Source of the DNA: Blastochloris sulfoviridis
Lineage (GTDB): Bacteria > Pseudomonadota > Alphaproteobacteria > Rhizobiales > Xanthobacteraceae
Reading direction: 5' to 3'
Assembly: GCF_008630065.1 (NCBI RefSeq)
Contig: NZ_VWPL01000018.1
Location: forward strand, 1-64,000
Length of the DNA stretch: 64,000 nt
Shown here: positions 31,501-40,142 of the stretch, one piece after another
Layout of the letters: each line of letters opens with the position of its first letter
How positions within the stretch are numbered: the stretch's first letter is position 1
The notes under the pieces: model-generated
Told to the model about the DNA's origin: nothing
Database searches by the model: none
What the model saw: the letters and a program-made list of their open reading frames with translations, nothing else
Made by a program: the position numbers and the translations under genes

Positions 31501-31968
31501 TTACCGGACTTCGACCCATTCGGGCTGAATGTCGATCTCCAGCGATGGATCGCGCACCCACTCGAAATAAGCTTTGGGGTTGGTGATCCGGGTGCCTTCG
31601 ACGTAGCGCCTGTCGTGGCGACGCCAATATTCCAGCACACGGCGCGGCTCGCTGTTCATGGAGGCTCCGGCCAAGCACGGGAGGGTGTCGGCACTCTCGC
31701 CGTCATGCCTTGGCGGATCGCCATAGTGCAGCGTCTTGTTTTGGATCGCTTCGGCGATCGTTTGGTCTCGGAAGTTTACGACTGAAAAGGCCACCCGAAA
31801 CCGGCGTTGGCACTCCTGGCAGGTGATCTCGGCAAGCGCAATTTCACCGATGTGAATGCTAGCCGATCGCCCAGGCTCAAATGCGCAGTAGCGCGGTACA
31901 GCGTTCTCGTCGAACCAGATCGGCGGCGTGCTGATGCGGGAGATAATGTCATCGTAGCTTGCGTGCAT
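31501..31968 (-). CDS. Hypothetical protein between direct repeats
   Basis: A 155-residue protein starting MHASYDDIISRISTPPIWFD. It contains a CxxC pair (ITCQECQRRFRV), suggesting a small metal-binding knuckle, and ends EIDIQPEWVEVR. The start at 31968 has GAGG nine bases upstream; further in-frame starts at 31983 and 32070 exist. Its base composition is lower in G+C than its neighbours, and it lies between two direct copies of a 92-bp repeat. No function is recognised; similar orphan proteins are, as far as I recall, scattered in soil proteobacteria. Confidence 0.6.
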   Translation of the reverse strand: MHASYDDIISRISTPPIWFDENAVPRYCAFEPGRSASIHIGEIALAEITCQECQRRFRVAFSVVNFRDQTIAEAIQNKTLHYGDPPRHDGESADTLPCLAGASMNSEPRRVLEYWRRHDRRYVEGTRITNPKAYFEWVRDPSLEIDIQPEWVEVR

Positions 31969-32235
31969 GACGTGTCGCCTCATCGAAACTGTCTCGCCGG
32001 CGGGTGGGGATGCTGCATTCAACCACTCTGCACATGCCGCCGGCACGTCCCGCAGGCATCTCTCATTCAATGTTATACGAACCTGCTATGGTGCGGGAGG
32101 CAGAAGTTGGCACGGATGCGGAGTACCGCGGTTTCCAATTTTACTTCCATTAGATCGTGGTGACGATTTAAAGGATTGAGGTTCCCTGGAGAGCGCAAAT
32201 CGGATTCAAGGCTGATTTTCGGGACACATCAGCAC

Positions 32236-32327
32236 GCGTAGGGCGGAATAGCGCAGCGTATTCCGCCATTTCTGCCGCCGCGCCCCGCTGCCTCCTTTGG
32301 CGCAATACGCTGACGCTATTGCGCCCT
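32236..32327. repeat. 92-bp GTAGGGCGGAATAGCG repeat, copy B
   Basis: 88 of 92 positions match copy A at 31117-31208 in the same orientation. It lies just before the end of the HDAC-family gene. The rest of the 31969-32339 gap holds nothing recognisable. Confidence 0.85.
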
Positions 32328-32339
32328 ACGGACTGATCG

Positions 32340-33266
32340 TCACGCTCCCATCAGGGTCATGACATGGGCGGCGGTGGAGCGGGCGAGGCCTTCGAGGTCG
32401 TAGCCGCCCTCCAGGATGGAGACCAGCCGGCCGCCGGCGGTGAGGTCGGCGATCTCCATCAGCCGCTTGGTTACCCAGGCAAAATCGGCCTCGATCAGGT
32501 TGATGTTGGCCAGCGGGTCGCGCACGTGCGCGTCGAAGCCGGCCGAGACGATCACGAGGTCGGGCGAGAAGACCCTGAGCCGCGGGAAGATGATGCCCTC
32601 ATAGGCCTCGCGGAATTCGGGCCCGCCGTCGCCGGCCGCCAGCGGCACATTGACGATGTTGCCGACGCCGGTCTCGCTGGCGGCGCCGGTGCCGGGATAG
32701 AGCGGCATCTCGTGCGTCGAGCAGTACATCACCGAAGGGTCGGTCCAGAAGATCTCCTGGGTGCCGTTACCGTGGTGGACGTCGAAATCGACGATAGCCA
32801 CCCGCTCGGCGCCGTGCGCGGCCTGGGCGTAGCGCGCGGCGACGGCGGAATTGTTGATGAAGCAGAAACCCATCGGCTTCACGCTCTCGGCGTGGTGGCC
32901 GGGCGGGCGGACGGCCACGAAGGCGTTGCTCACCTTGCGCGTCATCACCTCGTCGACCGCGATCACCGAGCCGCCGGCGGCCAGCCGCGCCGCCTGCCAC
33001 GTACCCGGCGACATCGAGGTGTCGCTGTCGATCTGCACCATGCCCTCGTCCGGCGAGGCCTCCTGCAGCCGGTCGAGATAGTGACCCGGGTGGACGCGGG
33101 CGACGATATCGAGGTCGACCGGCGTCGCCTGCTCGCGGGCCAGCACCTGGAAGCGCTCATGCTCCAGAATACGCTCGACCACCCGGAGCCGGTCGGCCCG
33201 CTCGGGATGGCCGAGCGGCGTCATGTGGTTGAGGCACAGGGGGTTGGACACCAGCAAGGTGGACAT
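32340..33266 (-). CDS. Histone-deacetylase-family (acetoin-utilisation type) deacetylase
   Basis: A 308-residue arginase/deacetylase-fold enzyme. Zinc and catalytic motifs are present: RPPGHHAES (double His), VDFDVHHGNGTQEIFW (Asp/His zinc ligands) and SAGFDAH (Asp ligand), with GGYDLEGLARS near the C-terminus. Bacterial members remove acetyl groups from acetylpolyamines or acetyl-lysine; the substrate is unknown here. It has no operon partner; the upstream 430 bases hold a composite repeat. Confidence 0.92.
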   Translation of the reverse strand: MSTLLVSNPLCLNHMTPLGHPERADRLRVVERILEHERFQVLAREQATPVDLDIVARVHPGHYLDRLQEASPDEGMVQIDSDTSMSPGTWQAARLAAGGSVIAVDEVMTRKVSNAFVAVRPPGHHAESVKPMGFCFINNSAVAARYAQAAHGAERVAIVDFDVHHGNGTQEIFWTDPSVMYCSTHEMPLYPGTGAASETGVGNIVNVPLAAGDGGPEFREAYEGIIFPRLRVFSPDLVIVSAGFDAHVRDPLANINLIEADFAWVTKRLMEIADLTAGGRLVSILEGGYDLEGLARSTAAHVMTLMGA

Positions 33267-33703
33267 GAACCGGACCGTGCCTCCCGTACGCTTTTGATCT
33301 TGTCATACGGCTTCCGGCCGACCAGGCCTTCGAGCCGCATCCCGATCGCCGAAAACCCCGTTATCGAACAAGGGTTTTCGGCGAAACCGCTTCCGGCATC
33401 CCGCGGGGATCGACCGGAAGCCGTGTCAGTTATCGCACCCCACCTGTTGCAGGGCCATCTATTGTTATGGTCCGCGGGGCGGGCTTGGCATCCCCGTACT
33501 TCGTCGGGGGGCCGAACGCGGAGCCGTCATCGCCCCTCGCCGCAACGGCGGACCCCTGTCGCGATGCGCGGATTTCGCATCGTCCGGTTTCCGGGGGGAG
33601 CGCGTCGTGAGCCCGGAACCGCACGCGCCGAAACCTCATCGACCGGGAGGGATCTTTCGGCAAACGGGCTGCGAGACTTGGGCTCGCTGAGCCGGAGTCC
33701 GCG
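33267..33703. other. Repeat-bearing intergenic region
   Basis: About 440 bases with no gene. A composite palindromic repeat is at 33305-33427 (GATCGCCGAAAACCCCG, GGGTTTTCGGCGAAACC, then TTCCGGCATCCCGCGGGGAT). A small hairpin CCCCGTACTTCGTCGGGG lies near 33494-33515. The minus-strand open frame reading across 33430-33894 is a shadow. Confidence 0.55.
33305..33427. repeat. Composite palindromic repeat, copy 4
   Basis: Same order of hairpins as 20566-20780, with compensating changes (CCCGAAGGGAT is here CCCGCGGGGAT), as expected for an RNA or DNA hairpin under structural constraint or for old copies. Confidence 0.7.
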
Positions 33704-34048
33704 TCACGCCCCGCGCGGTCCCATGCGGTCGGCCACCTCGGCCGGCACCGCATAGTCGCGCAGCAAGGCGGAATAGCTGCACAGCCCCACCGCCTCGCGC
33801 TGCACCGCGAGCATCCACAGCGCCTCGGCCGCCTCGGCGACCAGCGCCGGCCGCTCCCCTTTGCCGTCCGGCGCCGCACCGGTGGGGGCGGCATCGAACG
33901 CGGCGAGTGCCGCCAGCGCCGCCTCCAGCCGCCGTCCCATGCGGCCGAGCGAAACGGCCTTCTCCTGGGCGATCTCGTAGTCGAGGCCGGGATTGGCGGA
34001 AAAGCGCCCCGGCCCGCCCATCATGGCCGCGACCGGCTTGACCGGCAT
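33704..34048 (-). CDS. Conserved hypothetical protein (DUF6665-like)
   Basis: A 114-residue soluble helical protein containing NPGLDYEIAQEKAVSLGRMG and RRLEAALAALAAFD, a pattern I associate with the DUF6665 family of alphaproteobacteria (recalled, not checked). GGGAGG lies seven bases before the ATG. Function unknown. It follows the polysaccharide deacetylase gene by about 40 bases and may be in its transcript. Confidence 0.7.
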   Translation of the reverse strand: MPVKPVAAMMGGPGRFSANPGLDYEIAQEKAVSLGRMGRRLEAALAALAAFDAAPTGAAPDGKGERPALVAEAAEALWMLAVQREAVGLCSYSALLRDYAVPAEVADRMGPRGA

Positions 34049-34087
34049 CGGCGCCTCCCGATCCCAACAGGCCGCCCGTTCCGACGA

Positions 34088-35170
34088 TCAGTAGCCGTCG
34101 ATCGTCCGCACCACCGAGGAGGTCGGCTTGCCGGTGCCGCCGGCCGAGGCCGGTCCCTTGATCTCCTTGGCCACTTCGGCGTCGTACTCGGGCAGGGTCT
34201 GGAGCTGGTCCTTGGCCGTGAGATGCACCACCCGGTAGCCGCCCTCCTTGAGCGCGTCGAGCAGCATCGGCATGGCCTTGGCCGTAACCGCCTGGAAGTC
34301 GTGCATCAGGATGATGCCCTTGCCGGTCTTCTGCAGCTTGGTCATCACGGTCTTGACCATGGCCGCCGGCTTCTTGGTCTTGAAGTCGAACGAGTCGACG
34401 TCGGTGGAGAACACCGCCATGTTGCGCTCGCCGACATAGGCCAGCATTTCCGGCGGATGGCGCAGCGCCGGGAAGCGGAAGAACGGCGTCTCCGGCGCGC
34501 CGCCGAGCGCCAGCTTGACCGCGCTCGCCCCCTTCTCGATCTCGGCCTTGCCGTCGACCGACTTCTTGCTCAGGTCGGCGTGCGACCAGGTGTGCGAGCC
34601 GATGGTGTGGCCCGCGGCGGCGACCTGACGCAGGATTTCCGGATGCCAGGAGGCGTGCTTGCCGATCGGGAAGAACGTCGCCTTGGTGCAGTGGCTGGCG
34701 AGCGTGGCGAGCACGGCCGGCGTGTTGCGCGGCCACGGCCCGTCGTCGAAGGTGAGCACCACCTCGCCGGGCCGCAGGAAGTCGTAGGCCTTGAAATGTT
34801 CGAAGCCGAAGCCCGGCCCGCCGGTGGTGTCGATCTCGACGGTGCGCGACACGCCGAGCGCGTTCGGGTTGCCCGGGCAGTTGACCGCCGCCGGCACCGC
34901 CTCCAGGGTCGGGGCCGGCTCCGCCGCGGCGGCCGGTGCCGCGGGCGGATTGGCGAGCAGGGCCGGGGCGTTCGACCCACGGACCACGGGAGCCGGCTGC
35001 GTGACGGCCGGCCCATTGGCGGAGTCGGCCGGTACCAGCGCCGGCGCGCTGGGGCCGCGCACCACCGGCGCGGTCTGGGCGGCGGCGTCGGGGGAAGGCT
35101 GGACCATCGCCAGCATGGCTGCCGCCGTTGCTGCCAAGAGCACGCGGCGTCGCGGCATTGAAACGAGCAT
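34088..35170 (-). CDS. Exported polysaccharide deacetylase (NodB domain)
   Basis: A 360-residue protein with an N-terminal signal/anchor (MPRRRVLLAATAAAMLAMVQ), an alanine/proline-rich linker containing two copies of APVVRG-type sequence (APVVRGPSAPAL and APVVRGSNAPAL), and a NodB carbohydrate-esterase domain. Catalytic motif 1 is LTFDDGPWP and the zinc histidines are in SHTWSHADLS. It probably removes N-acetyl groups from peptidoglycan or an exopolysaccharide in the periplasm. The ATG at 35170 has GGAGG upstream; the open frame before it is not used. Confidence 0.9.
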   Translation of the reverse strand: MLVSMPRRRVLLAATAAAMLAMVQPSPDAAAQTAPVVRGPSAPALVPADSANGPAVTQPAPVVRGSNAPALLANPPAAPAAAAEPAPTLEAVPAAVNCPGNPNALGVSRTVEIDTTGGPGFGFEHFKAYDFLRPGEVVLTFDDGPWPRNTPAVLATLASHCTKATFFPIGKHASWHPEILRQVAAAGHTIGSHTWSHADLSKKSVDGKAEIEKGASAVKLALGGAPETPFFRFPALRHPPEMLAYVGERNMAVFSTDVDSFDFKTKKPAAMVKTVMTKLQKTGKGIILMHDFQAVTAKAMPMLLDALKEGGYRVVHLTAKDQLQTLPEYDAEVAKEIKGPASAGGTGKPTSSVVRTIDGY

Positions 35171-35466
35171 GAATTGCCTCCACCAGACCGCAGCGGTGGC
35201 GCCTCTGTCCACGCGCTGGCCGGGAACCGATCGCAGAAAGGGTAGCGCGACTGCCGGCGAGAACAAGCCATTCCGACAGCCGCCGTATGTTCTTCTGAAT
35301 AGGAGCGGCGGAACAGAGCGAACGCGGATCGGCGCGGAGAATTCAGAGAATATTGCGGTCCGCCCGGCGCGCACGCCCCAGGCGATGCGTCGTCTATCCA
35401 ATTGACGCCGCAATGACGGCGGTCAGGCGATTCTCGGCCGGGCGATTCTCGGGGACGGCTGGGCGC

Positions 35467-35733
35467 TCAGCGCTTGACGCAGCGACGCACCCGCGGGCCG
35501 CCATCGGGATAGGACTTGGTGTCGCCGCTCTTGCGGCTGTTCACCACCACCTCGCGGAGTTCGCCGGCCTTGCACACCCCGTCGTCGACCAGCACGCGCT
35601 GGCCGACGCGCAAGCTTCCGAGCGCCGGCTCGGTGGAGAAGAGACGCGGCGCGGCCACGGCCGGCGCCGTGATCAGGACCAGGGCGGTGAGGCCGGCAGC
35701 GAGAGCGGGCAGGGCAGCAGGAATCGGTCGCAT
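35467..35733 (-). CDS. Small exported protein (DUF6719-like)
   Basis: An 88-residue protein with a signal peptide (RPIPAALPALAAGLTALVLI, cleavage near VAA). The mature part has LGSLRVGQRVLVDDGVCKAG and a C-terminal RVRRC, giving two cysteines. I associate this pattern with the DUF6719 family of Bradyrhizobium relatives (recalled). Function unknown. Confidence 0.7.
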   Translation of the reverse strand: MRPIPAALPALAAGLTALVLITAPAVAAPRLFSTEPALGSLRVGQRVLVDDGVCKAGELREVVVNSRKSGDTKSYPDGGPRVRRCVKR

Positions 35734-35777
35734 GCGGACAGGGAGCCGCAGCGAGCCCGCGATGTCAAACCCGCCCG

Positions 35778-35795
35778 CGGCGCCAAACGGCGCCG
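35778..35795. terminator. G/C-rich hairpin between the RTX gene and the small exported protein
   Basis: CGGCGCC-AAA-CGGCGCCG, just after the RTX-like gene's stop on the minus strand; strong stem but no T-run. Confidence 0.3.
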
Positions 35796-35810
35796 TCGCC
35801 GGCCGCGGCG

Positions 35811-36350
35811 TCAGACGATTCCCAGTTCAACCTCGATGGCGGCCTTGGTGACGCCGGCCCCCTGCACCACGATCCGGTCGCCGTCGTCGAAGGTGATGAT
35901 GGCCTCATCCGTTGCGCCGTCCGCCACCGTGTAGCCCTGGCTGCCGACCAGTTCGATCCCGTCTTCGGCGAGACTGTAATTGACGATGGTGTCGATCTCG
36001 TCCGGCGAATCCGGCCCCTCGACCTGATTGAACACGAACGTGTCCTGGCCGGCGCCGCCGTCGAACGTGTTGTTGCCGATGCCGTCGATGATCCTGTCGT
36101 TGCCGCCGCGGGTGCGCACGATGTAGGCGCCGCTCGCGCCCGAGAAGTCGAACGTATCGGCGGCATTGCTGCCGATCACCGTGGCATCGAGGCTGCCGGT
36201 GATGTCGGCGTCGATGGCCTTCTTGCTGTTGATCGTGAAGCTGAAGTCACCATTGACATACTTGCTGGACATGCTGACGGAGCCCTCCGCCGTTCCGGCG
36301 ATCTTGAAGACTTCGCCGTTGAAGGACGTCTTGCTGGAAAACGAAGCCAT
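35811..36350 (-). CDS. Small RTX-type calcium-binding repeat protein
   Basis: A 179-residue acidic protein without a Sec signal peptide. The middle holds haemolysin-type nonapeptide repeats (GGNDRIIDGIG, NNTFDGGAGQDTFVF), preceded by serine/threonine-rich beta-like sequence (MASFSSKTSFNGEVFKIAG) and followed by an acidic tail ending IEVELGIV. Such proteins bind calcium and are usually exported by type I secretion using a C-terminal signal. No ABC transporter genes are adjacent. AGGAGG sits eight bases before the ATG. Codon use is a little less G+C-rich than in neighbouring genes. Confidence 0.82.
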   Translation of the reverse strand: MASFSSKTSFNGEVFKIAGTAEGSVSMSSKYVNGDFSFTINSKKAIDADITGSLDATVIGSNAADTFDFSGASGAYIVRTRGGNDRIIDGIGNNTFDGGAGQDTFVFNQVEGPDSPDEIDTIVNYSLAEDGIELVGSQGYTVADGATDEAIITFDDGDRIVVQGAGVTKAAIEVELGIV

Positions 36351-36500
36351 GGCCTTCCTCCTGCTGCAGGACGAACCGAAAACGCGACAGACTTGACACG
36401 GAACCTGAGACGACGCGCGCGCCGCGCCGAAGGTTCCACTTGTGGGTGAGGTAACCGGCTACGATAAGCGCGCCGGTCGCCGCGCCCGGGATCGCGCCGC

Positions 36501-36590
36501 GAGACTTGGCGTGGGCCGTGAGACTTGGCGTGGGCCGTGAGACCTGGCGTGGGCCGTGAGACTTGGCGTGGGCCGTGAGACTTGGCGTGG
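36501..36590. repeat. 19-bp tandem repeat, about 4.7 copies
   Basis: The unit GAGACTTGGCGTGGGCCGT occurs at 36501, 36520, 36539, 36558 and (partial, 14 bases) 36577. One copy has a single change (GAGACCTGG). There are no spacers, so this is not a CRISPR array. It lies between the divergent RTX and ArsC-like genes, whose 316-bp gap holds no gene. Confidence 0.95.
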
Positions 36591-36666
36591 ATCGCGGCCC
36601 GCCCTCGCATCAGCGCGCCGGACGCTCTATCAGGGCAGTCATCGGCACGCGGCACGGGAGGCGCCA

Positions 36667-37017
36667 ATGTCCGTCACCATCTACGGCATCAAGGCCTGCG
36701 ACACGATGAAGAAGGCGCGCGCCTGGCTGGAGGCGCACGGCGTCGCCCACGCCTTCCACGACTACAAGAGCATGGGCGTCGAACCGGCGCAGCTTGCGGC
36801 GTGGGCGCGGCAGGTGGGCTGGGAGAGCCTGCTCAACCGCGCCGGCACCACGTTCCGCAAGCTGCCCGAGGACGCCAAGGCCGACCTCACCGAGACGAAG
36901 GCGCTGGCGCTGATGGCGGCGCAGCCCGCGATGATCAAGCGCCCGGTGCTGGAGGCGGACGGCCGGCTGGTGGTGGGCTTCAAGCCGGAGGTCTACGCCA
37001 GGACGTTCGGCGGGTAG
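36667..37017 (+). CDS. ArsC/Spx-family (YffB-like) protein
   Basis: A 116-residue thioredoxin-fold protein, MSVTIYGIKACDTMKKARAW, where a single cysteine is at the active position, followed by AGTTFRKLPEDAK and MIKRPVL, the pattern of YffB/Spx-like proteins rather than true arsenate reductases. Role uncertain: glutathione-dependent thiol reductase activity is proposed for YffB. The ATG at 36667 has GGGAGG upstream; an earlier in-frame start would translate the tandem repeat. Confidence 0.88.
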   Translation: MSVTIYGIKACDTMKKARAWLEAHGVAHAFHDYKSMGVEPAQLAAWARQVGWESLLNRAGTTFRKLPEDAKADLTETKALALMAAQPAMIKRPVLEADGRLVVGFKPEVYARTFGG

Positions 37018-37083
37018 GGCGCAGGCGCGGAAGGGCGCAACAGCGCTCGAACGCCCCGGCCAATCGCTGCGCCGGGGCGCGGC

Positions 37084-37767
37084 TCACCGGACGGCGCGGC
37101 GCCGGGGCTCGATGCGGCACAGGACCTGGAGCGGGAAGCCGTCGAGCAGGGTCTTGCCGAGGAACGACACCGACGCGCAATGCGAATTGCAGTAATCGTC
37201 CAGCGCCAGCAGCTCCTGCCCCGTGAACTCGTCGAATATCGCCAGGTAGCCGATGCCGAGCGAGTCGATTTTCGACAGCGTGTAGAGTGTCGAGGTATAG
37301 AGATCGGCGTCGTAATGCACGATCAACGACCCGAGATCGTGGTCCCGAAGCCGCGCCGCCAGCTCCTCCCAGGTGTCCTGGAACCACCCCTTGATGAAGC
37401 TCACGCGGGCATCGCCGATCGTCGGCACCGCGCCGTTGGTGCTGAACGTGCCTTTTGGGGCCGGCCCCCAGTCCTCGGGCAACCCCTCGAAACTGTCCAG
37501 GCCGATGAATTCGGAGTCCGGGTTCGGGTGCCGCCGGGCGAAATAGCCGATCGAATACCCTTCGTGAACGCCGAATTCGACGAACGTCACCTTGCGGTTC
37601 GCCACCGTGTCGAGACCGTAGTCCCAGAGTTGCTCTCGGGTCTCGAACGTCGGGACCGACGCGATCTCGCCGAACCCCGTTTTGAGGATGGCATAGGGCA
37701 GCAAGCGGCGATACGTGTCGGCACCGACCGTCGCGGCCATGCGCTTCAGCAATGTCTTTCCGACCAT
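37084..37767 (-). CDS. Class I SAM-dependent methyltransferase (TylF/macrocin-O-type)
   Basis: A 227-residue protein with a SAM-binding motif VTFVEFGVHEGYSIGYFARR, an acidic loop EFIGLDSFEGLPEDWG and the metal/substrate region SLIVHYDADLYTSTLYTL. This is the pattern of TylF-like O-methyltransferases, often found with polysaccharide or polyketide modification. The start at 37767 is chosen because sequence upstream is non-coding; no strong ribosome binding site is seen. No partner genes are adjacent. Confidence 0.8.
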   Translation of the reverse strand: MVGKTLLKRMAATVGADTYRRLLPYAILKTGFGEIASVPTFETREQLWDYGLDTVANRKVTFVEFGVHEGYSIGYFARRHPNPDSEFIGLDSFEGLPEDWGPAPKGTFSTNGAVPTIGDARVSFIKGWFQDTWEELAARLRDHDLGSLIVHYDADLYTSTLYTLSKIDSLGIGYLAIFDEFTGQELLALDDYCNSHCASVSFLGKTLLDGFPLQVLCRIEPRRRAVR

Positions 37768-38294
37768 TTGTCGTTTCCGATGGCGTGTGATGAACGATGC
37801 TCGCGGCACGCGACCTGCCGTGCTCGCCAGGATCGAGATCGCAAGGACGGGTTCCGGAATGCGCCGGCTTTTCGCCCGGCCCGAAAGCTGTAGGCGATTT
37901 GTGTTACCGTTCTGCAACCCTTGGACTGTGCATGCGCAGCCGGCGCCGTGCGGCCTTATGCCAACGGCCAGCCTTGCGGCCGTTGGCGTTACGGCTTCGG
38001 CAGACGGTCCGTGCGCGATGTGGCGACGGGATGCGGCGGGATGCCCGGCATCCGCCGCGCGACCCGGGAACGTGCGCTGGATGAGGCCTCTTTTCTGAAG
38101 ACGATCCCGGCTCTCATGGCCTCGCCGCTCGGCCGGGACGACGACCGGGGACAGGGTGCCGGTGGTGCGGGCCATGGCCAGTCCCAAATTCCGATCGAGC
38201 CGGCCGCGATTCAGACCCGCTGTCAACGTCGGCTGCCGCGGGAAAGTTCCGCTCTGACAGACGAAGAGCTCATGGGTCTGGCGATGAAGAGCGT
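37768..38294. other. Intergenic region with 10-bp-stem hairpin
   Basis: About 530 bases with no supported gene; the several plus-strand open frames overlap one another and look non-coding. A perfect hairpin, GCCAACGGCC (37960-37969), 8-base loop, GGCCGTTGGC (37978-37987), is the only structure seen. Confidence 0.5.
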
Positions 38295-39575
38295 CTAGAA
38301 CAGCTCGATGGCCTTGGCGTCGTCAGATCGGGATGCCTCGCCGAGTGCGACGGCGTGGGTGGTGCGCTGAACGTTCGACACGTAGCGCGACTGCAGCCGC
38401 TCGATCAGTGCCTGGCCGCATGTCAGGTCGACGCGCTCGTCGCCGACGAGGCTCTGCGCGAAGCTGTCGAGGACAGACCGCAGCGAGGTCAGCGCATCGA
38501 TGAGCGCCTCGACCTGCTGGCGCACCACGTCCTGGAACTGGATGCGACCGTAGGTGTCCAGCACGCTGCAAGCGATGGCGGCATGTTCGGCATCCATTTC
38601 GGCCATCAACGTGTCGTGCTCGGCGACGATGGCGCTGTAGGACTGCGACACCGCGTCGAGCGCGCTCAGCACCTGCTCGATCTGCTCGGCCTCGGCCTTG
38701 CGCCGCTGGTCGGTAGCCGCGCCGAGCAACGTGCTCTCGATCACCGACTGAGTGGCGGCGATGGCGGTGTTGGCTTCCTGCACCGCCGCGCGCGATTTCT
38801 GCGACAGCGCGCGGATCTCGCTGGCCACCACCTTGAAGCCGGCGCCGAGCGCGCCGGCGCGCTCCGCCTCAATGGTGGCATTGAGCGACAGGATGTTGGT
38901 CGCCGACCCGATCTGGTCCAGCGAGTGCGTCAGGTTCTTCAGGCTGTTCATCTGTTCGATGACACGACCGAGATGGACGCGCTCGGCAGCGATCTCCTCC
39001 GACCGCGCCCGCATGTAGTTGCGGATCAGAGCGACCACCTTGTGGTCGGTGCTCAAGCCTTCCGCCGAGATCCGGTTGCCGCGGTCGTGGCTGGCGGCGG
39101 ACTTGGCCTTCATCGCGACGATCTGGCCGTCCAGGTTCCGCAGTTGCTCAAGAATACCGATCGCCGCGTCGCCGGTCTGCTCGACGATGCTGCGAAGTTG
39201 CGCGTCCGTCAGGGCGAAGAACGGCACGAGTTCCTCGATCCGGGCGGCGATGAGCGGCGCGGCGGCGGGCGCCGGCGTCCGGTCCCCTGCATCGCTGATC
39301 GCGCAGTCCGCGGTGGCCTCGATCCTCACATGCGCCATTGGCGCAGAACCGGCTTCGCTATCCACGTCGCCGGGACGGCGTGACAGCGCAACCTGCGTCG
39401 CGAGCGTGGCACCGATCGCCGCCAATGCGACAACTGCCGTGCCGGCGTCAACGGCGGACATCAGCGACGCCAATGCCGCAGCCGCGGCCAAGCCGGCTGC
39501 GCCCGCCAGAACGGTCGCGCGCCCGGAGCCGCGCTTCGCAGAGCCCGCCCCTGCCAATGACTGGCCTACGATCAT
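38295..39575 (-). CDS. Membrane-anchored receptor-like protein with MCP signalling domain
   Basis: A 426-residue protein with a short N-terminus, a hydrophobic hairpin (ATVLAGAAGLAAAAALASLM and AVVALAAIGATLATQVAL), no periplasmic sensor domain, and a cytoplasmic MCP-like coiled coil. The hairpin tip is divergent: SATNILSLNATIEAERAGAL followed by GAGFKVVASEIRALSQKS. It should signal to the histidine kinase in the membrane plane, perhaps reading cytoplasmic state. It is the last gene of the chemosensory run and may instead serve as an adaptor. The start at 39575 is an ATG placing the hydrophobic hairpin at residues 20-65. Confidence 0.82.
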   Translation of the reverse strand: MIVGQSLAGAGSAKRGSGRATVLAGAAGLAAAAALASLMSAVDAGTAVVALAAIGATLATQVALSRRPGDVDSEAGSAPMAHVRIEATADCAISDAGDRTPAPAAAPLIAARIEELVPFFALTDAQLRSIVEQTGDAAIGILEQLRNLDGQIVAMKAKSAASHDRGNRISAEGLSTDHKVVALIRNYMRARSEEIAAERVHLGRVIEQMNSLKNLTHSLDQIGSATNILSLNATIEAERAGALGAGFKVVASEIRALSQKSRAAVQEANTAIAATQSVIESTLLGAATDQRRKAEAEQIEQVLSALDAVSQSYSAIVAEHDTLMAEMDAEHAAIACSVLDTYGRIQFQDVVRQQVEALIDALTSLRSVLDSFAQSLVGDERVDLTCGQALIERLQSRYVSNVQRTTHAVALGEASRSDDAKAIELF

Positions 39576-39737
39576 TTGATACCCTCGAAACTGGCGGCTG
39601 AGGCGGCTTCGCGCGCGGACGTCTCGACACCGCCAAGCGCCAGTGGCCGCCGAAACGTGATGACGAATCTTCGAATGCTGGTCTATCTGCCGTGTCCGCT
39701 GCAATCGGGGGGCGAGGCGGTGGACCGGAAGGGTGCG

Positions 39738-40112
39738 TCAGTTCGGCAGCACCTGCTTGAGAACCTGCAGGAGCTTGTCGGCCTCCACCGGCTTGACCAG
39801 CCAGCCGGTCGCGCCGGCCTTGCGGGCTGCGTCGCGCTTGTCCTGCTGGGATTCCGTCGTCAGCACCAGCATGGGCGTGAAGCGGGTGGGTGGCAGCTTG
39901 CGCAGTTCCTGGATCAGCTCGACCCCATGCATGCCCGGCATGTGATAATCGGTGATCACCAGACCCGGCGCCAGCCCGCCGCGCACCTTCTCCAGCGCTG
40001 CCTCGGCGTTGGGCGCCTGTTCATTGGGATATCCAGCTTTCGACAACAGCACCGACATGCTCATGAGAATCGTCGGCGAGTCATCCACAAGGAGTACCGG
40101 TTTCATAACCAT
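39738..40112 (-). CDS. Single-domain response regulator (CheY-like)
   Basis: A 124-residue receiver domain: LLVDDSPTILMSMSVLL holds the acidic pair, VITDYHMPGMHG the phospho-acceptor Asp, LVLTTES the Thr switch and WLVKPVEADKL the Lys. It carries no output domain. As part of the chemosensory operon it is a candidate phosphate sink or the output for the pathway; the operon also has a second CheY-like protein upstream. Confidence 0.92.
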   Translation of the reverse strand: MVMKPVLLVDDSPTILMSMSVLLSKAGYPNEQAPNAEAALEKVRGGLAPGLVITDYHMPGMHGVELIQELRKLPPTRFTPMLVLTTESQQDKRDAARKAGATGWLVKPVEADKLLQVLKQVLPN

Positions 40113-40142
40113 GTCCTGATTTGCACCTGCGGCTATTGTCGC

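Noticed and set aside
31362-31678. Two overlapping minus-strand open frames after the 92-bp repeat
   Set aside because: They overlap each other and the better-supported gene at 31501-31968 and have no start signal or recognisable sequence.
36501-36590. CRISPR-like repeat array
   Set aside because: Units are 19 bp, directly adjacent and without spacers; no cas genes nearby.
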